NCBI GenBank assembly: GCA_039545295.1
Contig: BCIK01000013.1
Location: 124,001 to 188,000 of the forward strand
Source of the DNA: Udeniomyces pyricola
Lineage: Eukaryota; Basidiomycota; Tremellomycetes; Cystofilobasidiales; Mrakiaceae
Reading direction: 5' to 3'
Length of the DNA stretch: 64,000 nucleotides
In this document: one piece after another, positions 1 to 12,481 of the stretch
How positions within the stretch are numbered: position 1 is the first letter of the stretch
Layout of the letters: each line of letters opens with the position of its first letter
Made by a program: the position numbers and the translations under genes
The notes under the pieces: generated by a model
Told to the model about the DNA's origin: nothing
What the model saw: the letters and a program-made list of their open reading frames with translations, nothing else
Databases searched by the model: none

Positions 1-358
1 ATTAGATCCTAAGGTGACCTTTCATGAGGCGTTCATACCTAGCGATTTAGTTTGCGCTTTTCTTTCTGTCCCATACATACAGGGTTTCGGCGGAAGATAG
101 TACTCCTTGATCTCATAGCATTTCCATTCTCGCTCCGATCCTTCCGAACTCGGTGGCCTTTCTCTCTCTCTCCCCTCCCCCCNCCCCCNCTTCCTCCTTC
201 CCCTTCCTCCAAGACGAACAAATGACCAACCAAAAAAAAAAAAAAACAATTGACGAACCCGTGCGAAACCTTCTCCAACCGAACGATTTTCTCCCTTATT
301 CCTTCTTCTTTTCCCTCATATGTCTCTACTCTCCAAACCTTCTTGGCCAGCGCACATA
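1..358. other. gene-free CT-rich flank with undetermined bases
   Basis: This stretch lies downstream of the ARMH3-like gene. It holds a CT-rich tract with a C run interrupted by Ns near 183-189 and an A run near 231-246. Short open frames here are low-complexity and I see no convincing exon. Confidence 0.6.
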
Positions 359-3300
359 TCACCGTGCCCATTTTGTCATTTCCTCCACGACGACATCCCT
401 AACGAACAACCTCCACTCTCCATCCCCTTCCCATTCCCCTCCTCCTCCTCCCACTTCGTTCCCCTCCATCTCAACCACCAACCCCCTCCACCAACCCCCG
501 ATCTCATTCGAGACGGGTCCTTCCAACGCCTTCTCCATCCCGAACCCACCTTCTTCCCGATGAACTTCATCCGCAATCGCTTTGAGCACCACCCCTCCCG
601 GACTCGACGGAAGCAGTCCCATCAAAGCCGGCCCGTTCAACGTCGACGATCCCACCCCTGTCGGAGTCGTCGAAACGTCTTTGAGAGACGAAGCAGAAGA
701 GGAAGAAGAAGAAGGTGAAGGGGAGGAAGTTTGGAGAGGCAATCGACTGAGGAGCGGATGGAGGAGAGCCAAGTGAAACGCTGACAATTGAAGCAGAGGC
801 GCCAGAAGGGGTTGGCAAGTCATCGAGCCCGAACCCGTCGTCGTCGTCGAAGGGGGTGAAGCATGGACGCTCAGAGAATGGGAGGAGGAAGAGGAAGAAG
901 TCGAAGCATGACGCGAATGGAGAGGTGAATGAGGGATTTCGACGTGGTTCGTGTTGAGGTCGATAGGGTTGCTTCGTCTTGTTCCCTCCGCTACGAGATG
1001 AGAAGCGGAAGATGACGATGGTGGAGGAGGAGAATGGGGTCTAGATGGACTAGGTGAATGGAACGTAGATGGATAAAGCGTTGAGGGCAAACCCTCAAAA
1101 CCACCTCCGACCCCTGCAGTCTTGGACGGTGGATGCGGTACGTGCCCACCGTTCGGAGGATGGCTTCCATGGCTGCTGAGGGATGCAGAATGTCTCCTTG
1201 CATTTTCTTGCAGCAACGTATGGGCCATAGGTGAAAGCGTCGTCGAGTGAGATGGTCGACGAGATGAAGGCGTCGACGCGGGAAGGGGAATGCTACTGGG
1301 TGAAAGGGTGGGGTAAACGGTAGATGAAGATGCAGAGGTGGGATGCGTAGAGAACTGAAATGTAGTGAGTATGGTGTGGTGACGGATGAGGAGATAGAGA
1401 AGATGGTGGTGACATGGCAGAGGTAAGATGTTGGTCGCTTGGAGCAGCGCTGTGGAGATGATGAGAAGTGCCTGCAAGATTGAAAGAACAGAAGTAGGAC
1501 CAGTTGGAGACAAGAAGAAGGAAAAAAGCCAGCGAGATGCGCAATTTAGCTAACGTCTCCGGATCAACGACAATGAAATATCTCCCAAGAATCCAAGGGA
1601 ACACAAGTCGAGAGTCATTCACCCACCAATCGAACCACCCGATCGACCATCTCCGCCTCATAGGGATCAGTTCCAAGCAGTAGTTGATCCTTCCGGGTCG
1701 AGACGCAGGCCAAGAAATCAAAGATAGCCGAAAAGAGTTCCGAGAAGTGATAGTCTGAGGAAAGCCGCCAAAAGATGAAGAGAGCACACAAGGGCGGTGA
1801 AAAGAAGAAGACATAGATCAGGCGATTAGGAAGATGCTCTCGCAATATCGCAAAGATGAGTAAGAGAACGAACCAAGTCGGATCTTCTCATTTGACAATC
1901 CTTGGATGATGATAAACACCACTCGGAAGCTCATCCTGTCCGACCAGAAAGTATCCCAGTTCGATATCATGAAAGAAATGCTAGTCAATCAACACATGAT
2001 CATACTCGGCTCATAAGATCAGGACAAACACCCCTGAGAAAACAAAGATATAAACGAAAAGAGAAGCATTGACATACTCGTATCCTTGAAAGTCCAACTT
2101 CTTAGCGACGTTGAACTTCAACCAAACGACCTCGCAATCCAGCATTGATTCCACCAAGATCCTACCCTCTAACGGATGCGCGATGGCCCCAGGTTTCGCC
2201 GGAAGGTGAGGTGATTGTTGACGACAGAGCTCGATTGGATTCTCAAGGGGTGGATGAGTAAGGATGGCATGAAGTGCACTTTGCGAGGACATGAGAAGGG
2301 CCAGCACGAGTCGATGCGACAGATGGCTCGCTGTTTGAGCGAGCGTCAAGGGGGTCACTGTCTTGCGCTTTCTCTTGGAAGGACGAGATAGACCAGTGAG
2401 AGTGGGAGAAGAAGGACGCGAGATATGGGGTGTTCGATTGATGACGGAGGGTCGGCGGGAGGATGGCGCCGATGGCGTAGGGGTGGGAGTGAAGGCGAGC
2501 AGTGGAGTACCCCGCGTGTTGAGTTGGGAGGCAGCATGTGTGTGAAGGTAAGATGAAAGTGTCAACAGAGAAGGAAGAGCAGCACCATCTGCAGTGTATG
2601 CCAGCGAGAGCAAGGGGGCAGAGGAGGGGAGGGAATGAGGACAAAAGGCAAGGGGACGAGATATGTCGGCCGATGATGAACGCCAGCAAAGACAAGGTAG
2701 TGATCAGCACGTATTTGATGAGAACCATCACGATCTCGTTTAGATCGAACCGCAGCAGGATGAATCTGGTACCTACCACTGTCATCTCCCTTGATGATCA
2801 ACGTGGCCAAGTTGCCCTGGTCATCCTTTCTAAGAGCCTCGATGAGACAAAGCAAGCCAATCACGATCGCCTCTTTTCTCCCCATCAGGACCTCGCCAAC
2901 TCCCCTATCAATGATCCTCTTTTTCTCTTCCTCTTCCTTCCTCTGAAGCTCGATTTCCTGGAGAGTCAGGACGGGGTGAGGACGATAAAGAATCGGCATC
3001 ATGGATGAGAAAGATGGCAGGGAGGAGTACAACGTGGCTGGATGTAGCGGTGCATTGGGACGAGATATCAGGTATAGGGCTGGTAGAGGGTTTAGCTTCG
3101 ATTGAGAGACGTGGATGAGAGATGGGTGAAGGGTAGATGTCAAAGGTGCCGGGTTGGACGGAATTGCCAAGAGGATGCTAAGAAGGAGAAGAGCGGAAGG
3201 TTGTGCAGGTGAATGGGCTTTCTTGAGGAGAAACTGAAGTGCCGTGTCGAATAAAGTGATGCAGCATGGACGTATCAGATATCGAGTGAGGAACCATGGA

Positions 3301-4692
3301 TCGGAATCAACGTCAGCTAGAGCTAATATCATATCTCACGTGACCAGAAGAGAAACAGTCAGTTAATCAGGCTACATATCGCACCTCTTCTAATGATGCT
3401 TGAAGACCAACTCCCAGGAAGGAGATTGCTGGTTGGAAGTGCATAGTGTTGCTGATGAATGCGATAGCGAGATCGAAGACAGTTTGAATGTATGATGCTA
3501 TCGTTGTGGTGTCCGAGAATGGGAGATATATGTGACGAGCGGAGACATGGACCAAGCGAGTGGAGGGGGGGGGGGGGGGGGGGGGGTATATAAGGAGCAG
3601 GGACCTGATCAGTCAGCGAAGCCGGAGGAGTGACGAAAGAGGAGTCTCTACAGCCGCAGTCGAGACGTTGACCCACTCGGTAGGGAGGCTTCAACCTCAA
3701 CCGTTTCTACGACTCCTCGAGCGAGATCCTATATCAAGCGGTCATTTGAGCGTCAGATATCAGATGCCAAGTCCTCGGATCTCCTTTCTCCGTCAGTACA
3801 TTCTCAACGACTGCCCTGGCGTTCCATCCAAATGCGTGTCCAACGAATGCGTTGGCTAACCTCGAATAAACTCCCACTATCCCGCCCACCAAAAACGGTC
3901 AACAGGTCCTCATCACTCAACTTCCGTTCGAAGAGAGATCGACTGATGGTGGTGAGCGTCGCTAGGGAATTGGCCCGCCGGTCGGCATCGGTCGGGCGAG
4001 CAAGGGACTCGGCGGCTGCGATGAGGATTTGTTGAAGGATAGGCTGGATGACAAACATATGTCAGACAAACATGTTCATCAACCAATACGTTCTATCTAT
4101 CAGTCATCTGGCCTCGCAGCTCTTTCAAGAGGGTTTTTGTATCGGTGGGGTCGCGTGCTATCGTAATCCGCCGGCGGCCTTGCGGAGTGCGCAGTTCGCC
4201 TTCTCTTCCGGCTCCATCTCGCGACGCGTCCTACTTGCGAAGGTCTATCCACCATCCACCTGGATGAACATACAGCGAGACCAGAAGATCTCGACAAAAG
4301 CTGCGAAAGTGGGTGCCTCGGAGACCGGGACTCACGCGGTAGACCTTGACGAGTTCCTCGACATCCTCGTTGGCGATAAAGGCGGAGAGGTAGTCTGTCG
4401 GCGGTTTGAGGCAGAACGTATCGAGCCAGAATCTAGATGATGTCGAGGTGGATGGTCCAAGAGGGTTGGTAACTGAGTTATAGCTATACTTTAAGAGGAT
4501 CTTGCATGATCATGACAGCCAGCGGTCTTGGGACCGAATGAAGCGGCAAGCCATGGGCATAGCTGGATGAAGACGATAGGAGATGTATACGGTGATCACG
4601 TACCTTTCGGGGTCACCTAGCCTGGCGTGGTGGGTGTCGGATTCAGGACTCTCAATGAGATCTTTGTAGGTGGCTTGGGCCTTTGTGATCAT
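359..4692 (-). CDS. ARMH3/C10orf76-family (UPF0588, DUF1741) armadillo-like protein
   Basis: This is a large multi-exon gene. The start exon is 4604-4692 (MITKAQ), followed by 4336-4432 and 3861-4043 in closed phase, with introns of 171 and 292 bases. Exon 2 begins RFWLDTFCLK and continues PTDYL, which lines up with the human ARMH3 segment RFWEELFLMK..LEYL. Exon 3 carries ANSLATLTTISRSLFERK, matching VNALQTLCALIRGVHQK of ARMH3. Near 1.75 kb DYHFSELFSAIFDFLA matches HYTWRELWSALINLLK of the C-terminal DUF1741 half. Exons between about 3.8 and 2.0 kb (including 3332-2562 and 2613-2011) are clear as coding blocks but their exact borders are not settled. The last exon is Ser/Pro-rich and ends at 359 with EMTKWAR. 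In animals ARMH3 binds PI4KB at the Golgi and supports PI4P synthesis; in fungi the family is known only as UPF0588 membrane protein. The low-complexity C-terminal insertion makes this copy much longer than the roughly 690-residue human protein. Confidence 0.8.
3565..3586. repeat. 22-base G homopolymer inside the ARMH3-like gene
   Basis: An uninterrupted G run (C run on the coding strand) is followed by TATATAAGG. It lies between recognisable exons, so it probably sits in an intron and may vary in length between strains or assemblies. Confidence 0.8.
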
Positions 4693-5579
4693 AGGGAGAA
4701 AGAGGTGGAAAGAGAGATTAGGCCGTAGTGGAGTGGGAGAGGGACGATGGCGGCTGGGTATATATATGTTGAACAGATGGATGGATGAATGGATCAATGG
4801 ATGGATGGATGAATGGGTGACGATTACGCAAGACCCTATTTAGAATCGCTCACCTCCGTTACCAGCATCGCCAGGAAGTGTATCCAGGATCGCTAGGAGC
4901 CACTTTACAGAACTCAATCAATTTGTTACCCAATGAGATATGAAGCTGGGAGGTTGAACGCGTAAACCTTCTTAGCACAGTAAAATTATCAGACGATGAA
5001 TGCATTCAGCATAGCGAGAGATGTGAGCCATTGAAGTTTGCAGATTTGGCAGGCATCCTTCTGACCTTGGGTAGGTTGCCGAGGCCGGATCACGGGCCGC
5101 GTACGTACGCACCAGTATCACGTACACTCGCGTCCCTCCAGACAGCAAGCTGCTGACTTTATCAATGAGTACTCGGACAGCAGGTGATGATATGCATATA
5201 TGCAGATGGAAACACACGAAAGCGCGCGTGTGTCGTGATGAGTGGTTAAACGATGAACGAATTCTATGTGCAATATATTGCCATATATCTAAGGTTTCGT
5301 ATTTTTCCTATGCCTGGAAAGTATATACACACCTTTCACCTCGCCAACTTGCGACCTCTCTACGTATAAGATTGATGGAAAGTTAGCAAAGCCCTCTCAG
5401 TGAGGATAGGTGGGTGCCAAAGTTAGAATGGATAGGGGTAGCGGGAAAAAGGGGACTTGCTGAATAAAGCGGTAGATGCAACTTGCGGCGTGACTGGCTC
5501 AGCGTGACAGGAGATCATAGCCACGTGACCCGACACAGTTCATCTCAGCCCACTGCCTCCAGGCGATCACTCGACTCGG
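4693..5579. promoter_or_regulatory. divergent promoter region, ARMH3-like / RING protein
   Basis: This is an 887-base gap between two divergently transcribed genes. It contains an ATGG/ATGA tetranucleotide repeat at about 4774-4816 close to the ARMH3 start, and several TATATA-type stretches near 5200 and 5320. No exon was recognised. The promoter role is inferred from gene orientation only. Confidence 0.5.
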
Positions 5580-8500
5580 ATGATGAATGATCCCAGACAA
5601 CATCATCCTATATCCTCCTTCAATCTGCGCTCACCCCCGTTTCCATCCATCCCATCCCCATGCCTCCAAGGCCCGGTCCCAGTTCAACCGGTCGTTCCAA
5701 CACCAACCATAAGCCACGATCCAGGCGTCCATCATCCCGCTCCAACGGCCCCTCCGAGCCTTATACCGATGAAGCCGACTCGTTCGCTTCCGGCCTTACA
5801 CGCTCACTCTCGCCTACCCCACCCGGAGCTTTCCCCAATCGCATCCTGCTCGACCGATGGCCGCTCCCGTCAGCCTTCCCCAGCGTTCAGTCGACAGTCA
5901 GATAATCCTGGGTCCTCGACCACGTTGAAAAAGCCAATGCCAGTCTCCTGGGGCGCCGACGACGATGATGATGCCAGCAACACGTGCGAGAACCAGTCCG
6001 ACGCGACGTCGACCATGCCTACACGCGACAACGACACCCATTCTCACTCGACTGGAGCTCCTAAAACCGAGTCATGGTCTGCTGGTGGTGATGTGTTGAA
6101 AGGGAGGGGAAAAACCCCCAAAACTCAAAGGAACAAGGGTAAAAGCAAAGAGGCGAATTCTATACAGGATCAGCAAGACACCATAGCACGACCTGACATC
6201 CCCTGCAGCAACTCGACCTCAGACGAGGGAACTATCCTCGACCGCCAAACATCCTCGCACCGAAATCATGGTGCACCTGCCTCTATCGTTCCAGTCTTCA
6301 AACACCTCTGGCACGATGCTGCCAAATCCGGCGTGACCGCGTCTACTCCTGCTGCGTATTCTCTCTCCCCGTCCGCCTCCTCCCCAGCACAATTATCATC
6401 CGACATCACTATAACTACGCCCAGCATGCCCTATTCCACAGGAGAAAGTTTCTTTGATCGATTCTCGTCCAGCAAGCCCTCCATCTCGTCCAGGGACTCG
6501 CTCGAGCTTTCGGCACAGAGTATTTACCGCCCAAACTTCGCCATGGGTTCCACTGGCGTCTCGCAGACGTCGGACTTGCTTCGGGCTCCTAGCGAAGGAA
6601 GGCCTTTCACCACCAAGGCTTCCGAACTTCAGCAACCAGCGGACAGCTCGGAGCCACCCAAGCCTTCGCCCAAACGACTTGCTTTCTTAGAGAATGCCAA
6701 GCAGAAGCAGAGAGATCGCAGGGAGAAAGACAAGGAGAATACGATGCGGAAAAAGGAGCAAGAGAAGGAGCGTGCCAAAGAGCAGGTTGAACGAGCAAAG
6801 ATCTTTAAGGAGCAAAGAGAGAGAAAAAAGGCGGGATTGGAAGCGGGAGCCCAACAAGTTGAGGGCGAGACGGATGCAGTACCAGGTGCGAACGTGGCTG
6901 GTCCATCGGAAGAGGAAATAGGCACGAAGACGGGAGCCAAGACGACTCACGAGAAGGTCAAGGTACGGATTCTCTCGGAAGCGGCTATGGTCATTCCCGT
7001 TTATCGCTAAATACTCACTAACCCTCGTCTCTTGTTCACATTGTAGAAAAAGGCTCAACGCCTCAAGAAGTCGAAACCTAACGTCAAAACACCTATCAAT
7101 CCCCTGCCATCCCCATCGTCCTTCAATCCATCCGTCTCCCCTTCAGTCGCGTCAGCTTTGCCGCAGTCGCCACCCTCGCCTGATTCGTCGCGTCCGTCGA
7201 CACCCCCAGACCTCACCGTCAATGAGGTTGAGAACGAGGGTGTCAGCTCGGCTGGTGTGGGTGGCTACGAGGCTCAATATCGACATATTGAGCCGGATCT
7301 GTACGGTATCGCCGAGACGTTGCGGAAGGAGGCCGAACTCAAGCAAGTGACAATTGAACGGGAGCAGGAAATGAGAGAGTATGAGGCATTGAAGCGTAGG
7401 GCGAGGGCCGCGCTGCCATCCACGCATGCTAAGGGTCTGCAGAGAGGACTCGGTGGGTATGCAGGAGGTGGAGGAGGCTCAGGGGGAGTAATTGGTCGCT
7501 CTGGACCTCATCCAGGACAAGGAAGCAATGACCTTCAGAATCTGCGGGTCGTCCACCCCTCCGGCGCCGTGACATCCATCGCTCAGGCTTTTCATCCCGT
7601 ACTCCCCACCCGACAGCGTGCTCCGAAACCACAGCCACCTAACGTTGACACGCGCCGACCGTTGATGCCTTCACTGTCTACTTCGCCTTGCGTTTCCTTG
7701 CCCAACATGGCAGCGATCTCTGCCCAGTCTCAACTGTGTTCTGCACCATCTTTGGACTCGGCCTCGACGCTTCTAACACCGCCAACAGTTTCACTCCCGG
7801 GCACAAAGTTCAAACGGTCTCGGTCTCCCTCTGCTTCACAGCGCTCTGATGGCCAAGGACCCAACGACCGGAACGATGCACCATCTGCCCGTACATATCA
7901 ACCTTACCGGACTTCGTGGAACTCTCGTGCGCCACAAGCTTTCCATAGCGACCCGTGTTCATTAACGACTCTGCTGCCAGCCATCGACTCGACACGACCA
8001 CCAGACGTCTCTCTTCCTTGCTCGACAGCACCCCTTCACCAGCATTCACGGCCACTGACCCCTCGTCCGACGCAGACGGCACAGCAGCCACACGACCGGC
8101 AGCGACGGCAACCACTGATTCATAGATCGACGAATGAATGTCCCGTCGCGTCCAAACCCTCCACGTACACGAACAAGAACAATCTTGAAGGGTCCGAGGT
8201 CAGTCCTAACGAGGAGATCACATCAGATCGGCCGTCTGTGGGCAAGGGTGATTGTGAATCGTCCATCGATGCCCTCATCAGTCGCGTCACAGGGATCAAT
8301 ACTACATCGCCAAGTAGCAACCTTGGTCAGTCTTTCTCATCTCCCTCGAACCAGCGCCCGTTATCGTCTATCACTGTCCATACGCTTTCTTCTCCCAGCG
8401 TTTCTGCTGTGGTCCGATCAACGTCTTCTCGGATGACGTTGCCTCTTATCCATCCTCGGCTGCCTCATCGTCCTACGTCGCTTCGACCGATGTATCATCA

Positions 8501-11308
8501 GCTTCCCCCGAAACCGATTCCTTCTTTTGTTTCAACATCTTACTTTCTTCCACCTGCTTCTTCTTCATATCTGCGTCACGCATCACACCCTTCATATGAC
8601 GCTTCGGCTCGTGTCTCCACCACAGCTCCCCCTCATCCTCAGGTCAATACGCTCACTCGCCTTGTTAGCCAATCTACCCCGTCGTCGTCCGTCTCCCAAC
8701 CGCTTCATTCTTCGCCGCCTAGGACGTCTTCATCGCCCTTATCAACCATCGCTCGTCCACCGCCATCAGCAGAATCGATCAGGCAACTTGACGCATCCCT
8801 CGGCGTCGGAGGCATCCTCAACGAGGATGTGGTTGTCGAGGTAGGCGGGACCGTTGAAGCTTGCATTATGAAGAGATCTACTCTTGATCAGGCTCCATCC
8901 TCACCGACAGCTCCATCCTCACCGACAGAGGAAGGAGCAAAGGAGGAACCGGTCGAGCCATCGCCGTCAGATAGTATCGTTTCCGAAGCAGCGACCGCAT
9001 CGTCTTCTACTGTTTCTTCCATTCCCACCGTGACAAGGCATAACGAAAGGTCATCAACGCCGACAGCCCAAGGTCCAGCAAAGGAACAAAAAACTTCACG
9101 ACAAAAGGGCAAAGGAAGAGCAATCGATGTCGACGAGACCTCGGAAAATCGGGCCCAAGCCCCTTCTCCTTCCAGGTCCGTCTCCACCGCCAAGTCTGGC
9201 CGGACTCAACGCAAAGTCCGGGAGACCGCTGCAACGTCGTCGACGTCTACTCCTCCTCCGTCATCTCCTCGTCAAGACCAACGTTCATCTCCACCTTCTC
9301 CTTCCGCACCTGCTTCCCTTGAGGCTCGACTGCAAACATCGCTTCACCCTGACACGACATCTCGACCCGAAGCTCCGTCTTCGCCCTCCCTCCCGTCGAT
9401 CTCGTTAGTCGCTGGGGCTCCCGCTACAACTTTCAGCCCCGCCACCGTCGACAGAAATAGCAACCACGTCCAAGGGCCAGAAAGTCACCCACGCCCTTCC
9501 TTGAGATACCCTCCATCCCAGAAACCTGCCGTCCAACACTCGGCAGCGACAGTCAATGGGCATCCTCATTCACCCAGGAACCAAGCCTACCGTCCACCCT
9601 CGATACTGCCGTCTCACCAGCAAGCGTACCCCCTTGCCCCAGCTCCGTCTGCAACCACTCCCTCATACCACCCTTCATCGACACACCCACACTTCTGGCA
9701 GCAGCAGCAGCAGCAGCAGCAACGGCAGCCTCATCACCAGCCGCATCCGCCGCCACCACCTTCTCGGATGTCTGAAGCCAACCGAATTGGTGGAGGCGGA
9801 TTCGACCATCATCGTCGACCCCCGGCTCATCCGTTCCAGCACCAGTACCAGCAGCAGCAGCAGCCGTCACAACCAAACCCTATGGGTGGTGGTGGGCCCG
9901 GGGGCGAGAGAAGGGATCAAATGCATCGTCAGCCGGGCAAGTTTTTTTCGGCGCAGTGCTATGTCCGGGTAAGTCGATTTCTTCGCGTTGCCACCATTGA
10001 TTTGGCCTGTTGCTTTTGATCGCGTTGTTCATGCGAGTGTGCGCCTTCTCTTCCTTTGTCTGATTTCATTTCATCCTACCCAATTCCCAATTGTCCATCA
10101 CCTTTGCTTCTGCCCGACAGATTCAAAACTGGTCGCCCTACCGCTCATCCGAGATCCCTCTCACGACGCTGCGGACAATTTCCGAAATCCGGTTCGGTCC
10201 CATCACCCACATTTCTCTTTCACCATCCGGACAGACGGCTTTCGTCACATTTGAGCGTATCTCTGCGGCGATCGATGCATGTAAAGCGTCGTTGAGCGTC
10301 GAGGATGGCGGCGAGGGAGGTGTGAGCTGGGGCGATCAGAGGTGGTTTGTCTTTGAGCCGAAACGGGACGATCCGGCGAGGAGGGGGGGTGGGCCTCCAG
10401 GAGCAGAATGGGAGAGATTTTCAGGTGAAGTCGCTGCGGCCGCAGGGATGCAACAACAGCGAGGGGGAGGTTCGAGGGGGCTGTCGGAAAATGATCAGGC
10501 GTATTATGAGAGGATCAGGAGACAGGTCCAGGAGGAGATCATTGCCGAGGCAGAGGACAACGCGGCGTTGTGGGCGAGAGGGGGTGCAAATCGAAACGCG
10601 GTGGAAAGGAAGCAGTTTGAATGCCCTGTGTGAGTTGTCCTGGGTCCATCCAGAGTTATCGCGTCGGAAGGGCTTGCAAGGAATCTCGCGCATAGTCAAA
10701 CTCATCGATTTTTTCATCACCTTGTATCTTTCTCTGTCATTCATCCCATGCCTCGGTCTCTTGTAACACGGTCTCCTGACCCCTATCAGCTGCCTCGAAC
10801 TCCTGTATGTAGTTCCTTCTATTTTTACCCTTCCTACTGTCTGGCTATTTAATTCTGCATACAACTATCTGATCGCGGTTTTCAACTAACGTCCTATCAT
10901 CTGTGCTGCCGTCCTCTTCTGACCCTGCCCCGCCCAACATCAAATACGACACATGCAGCGTCGAACCTCACATCTTCAACTGCTCGCATACTCTTTGCAT
11001 TAAATGTCTCAACAACGTCCGCGCTGAGCCTGCTGCAACCGTTCGTTTCGAGTTTTGCTCCTTTCGCTGTCTTTCCTTCGTTTTGAGCTTCACCAGGGTA
11101 TGATCATGACAGAACAAAAAAAAAAACTCACGTTCCTCCACCTTTTGCTTTGGTTTTGGGCCGTTTCTTTTTCTTCTTGCTTGGGCTGGCTTGGTGGGTT
11201 GTCGAGCAGTGCCCGTGCTGCCGAACGCTCATCGAAGCGGCCTACCCGAACCGAGCCATGGAGGAAGTCGTATTTCAATTCGTCCAACGCATGAATGCGA
11301 GGGCTTGA
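5580..11308 (+). CDS. large low-complexity protein with RRM-like domain and C-terminal C3HC4 RING finger
   Basis: Six exons join in phase: 5580-6962, 7047-9968, 10121-10629, 10790-10804 (15 bases), 10959-11040 and 11210-11308, giving 1,669 residues. The first about 1,400 residues are Ser/Pro/Thr-rich with a basic, charged coiled-coil-like stretch near 6690-6850 and polyGln near 9700. Exon 3 encodes an RRM-like fold (LRTISEIRFGPITHISL, then GQTAFVTFE resembling RNP1). The RING is built across four exons: CPVCLELL, then FNCSHTLCIKC, then CPCC, with spacing C-x2-C-x11-C-x-H-x2-C-x2-C...C-x2-C. A RING of this type usually makes a ubiquitin E3 ligase, and the RRM-like fold suggests an RNA-linked role; both are inference. 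The start is uncertain: an alternative ATG at 5660 opens a different frame. I do not recognise a named orthologue. Confidence 0.7.
9699..9722. repeat. (CAG)n polyglutamine tract
   Basis: CAG triplets encode an uninterrupted Gln run in exon 2 of the RING protein, followed shortly by a second, shorter Gln run near 9850. Triplet runs like this often vary in length. Confidence 0.85.
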
Positions 11309-12226
11309 TCCGGACCGTCTCTTGGTTGGGACTTCGCCCAAAACGAAACTCCCCCCCCCCCCCCTTCCTGAAAAAAACCTTTCATTCTTGGCTTGCTTTT
11401 CCTTTCTTTCTTTGTCGCTTTTCGAAGAAATATCAATTTTCTCGACCTTTCTTTTCTATCATTATCTGTTTCTATATTTTTATTTTTCTTGACTCCTCTT
11501 CCTTCTTTTTTCTATTCCACTCCTCATCATTAGCTTCCACATTCCAAACATCTCTCTATTCCCCCCTTCTTATCTCTAAATTTAGCTAGACGTTCAAGTC
11601 CCACAACAACAACAACAACAACAACAACAACAGAAGTTCAACCCAAAACCCAGCCCTATGATTTCCCCTCCCCCATCGACCTTCTCTCGCGGGTTCGCTC
11701 CTTCTTCAAGGACTCTTCACATTGTGTTCTTCCTATTTTGTCCATTTGTTTTAAACTTCCTCAGCTCCTCCTTCTGGATCACTCGCTGTCATGGTGTCTG
11801 TAGCCCTTGTATTTAATCCTTCTCATCTTCCCTAGCTCCCCCCGCTCAGTGGTTGTATGATTCATGCTTCTTGTGCGAGTCATGATACGTTGCTTTACGT
11901 ACATATTGTCCTGATTTGTCGTTCTTGTTTTGTCAAGGGGGAAAGTGGAGATATCTAGAACCGGTTGATTACGCGATTTCAACAGTTGTTGTTCTCCACA
12001 AATCCGTGTCGATTTGACTAAATATATATATATTCGATTGATATGTTTGACGTCAAACGCGATCATCGCAAACGCGTTTACTCCTGCAGCAACTGCCCAA
12101 ACAAACACCCAACCAACCAACGTCCAACCATCACCATCACCATCAATCCAACTCCCCCACCCCCCCCCTCCCTTCCCCTCCTCTATCCTCTCCATCAAAC
12201 TCTCACCTACGCTTCCGAAGCAACGA
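11309..12226. other. 3' flank of RING gene and upstream region of CDC26
   Basis: The 918 bases include a C run near 11350, long T-rich stretches, and a (CAA)n repeat at about 11602-11631 that sits in an open frame able to encode polyGln followed by a Pro/Ser segment. That frame could be an alternative 3' exon of the RING gene, but the RING frame already closes at 11308. A TATATATATA stretch lies near 12024, upstream of CDC26. Confidence 0.45.
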
Positions 12227-12481
12227 ATGATTCGTCGTCCACCTACGTCGCTCTCGATCGGTCCATCTGATATCGCCGATATCAGCGCGCACGTCCAATC
12301 GGCCAAGAAAGCCGCCGCGGCCCGAGAAGCTGCCGTTCAAGCACAACAACAACAGCAGGAGCGGGAAGCTCAGAGAGATAAAGAGGAGGAAGAGGAGGCG
12401 GAAGGTGGGAGAGGGATGGGGTTTGGAGAGATTAGAGGGAAGAAAGAAGGGTTGACAAGGAATGAACGGATCGGAGTTTAA
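12227..12481 (+). CDS. anaphase-promoting complex subunit CDC26
   Basis: This is a single-exon gene of 84 residues. The start was chosen at 12227 because the protein then opens MIRRPPTSLSIGPSDI, which matches the conserved N-terminus of CDC26 (M-x-RR-PT-x-[LI]-x-L...DI). The middle is an Ala/Gln/Glu-rich helix, and the end LTRNERIGV matches the conserved RIG tail. CDC26 is a small, mostly disordered APC/C subunit whose N-terminus threads into the TPR superhelix of APC6/Cdc16 and stabilises it, supporting ubiquitination of mitotic cyclins and securin. The length is in the usual 70-125 residue range. The frame stays open upstream to 12014, but that extension is low-complexity and not conserved. 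Confidence 0.72.
   Translation: MIRRPPTSLSIGPSDIADISAHVQSAKKAAAAREAAVQAQQQQQEREAQRDKEEEEEAEGGRGMGFGEIRGKKEGLTRNERIGV

Noticed and set aside
153..563. Plus-strand frame rich in Ser/Pro/Phe across the N-containing tract
   Set aside because: It is antisense to the last exon of the ARMH3-like gene and its composition follows the CT-rich DNA.
3587..3596. TATATAAGG after the G run, looking like a TATA box
   Set aside because: It sits inside the ARMH3-like gene between exons of that gene, with no plausible start site just downstream.
359..4692. HID1/dymeclin as the identity of the first gene
   Set aside because: The N-terminal and C-terminal blocks fit the ARMH3/C10orf76 order much better than the HID1 pattern.
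11602..11631. PolyGln-coding (CAA)n frame as a further exon of the RING gene
   Set aside because: The RING frame already ends in a plausible stop at 11308, and I found no donor that would join it in phase without removing RING residues.
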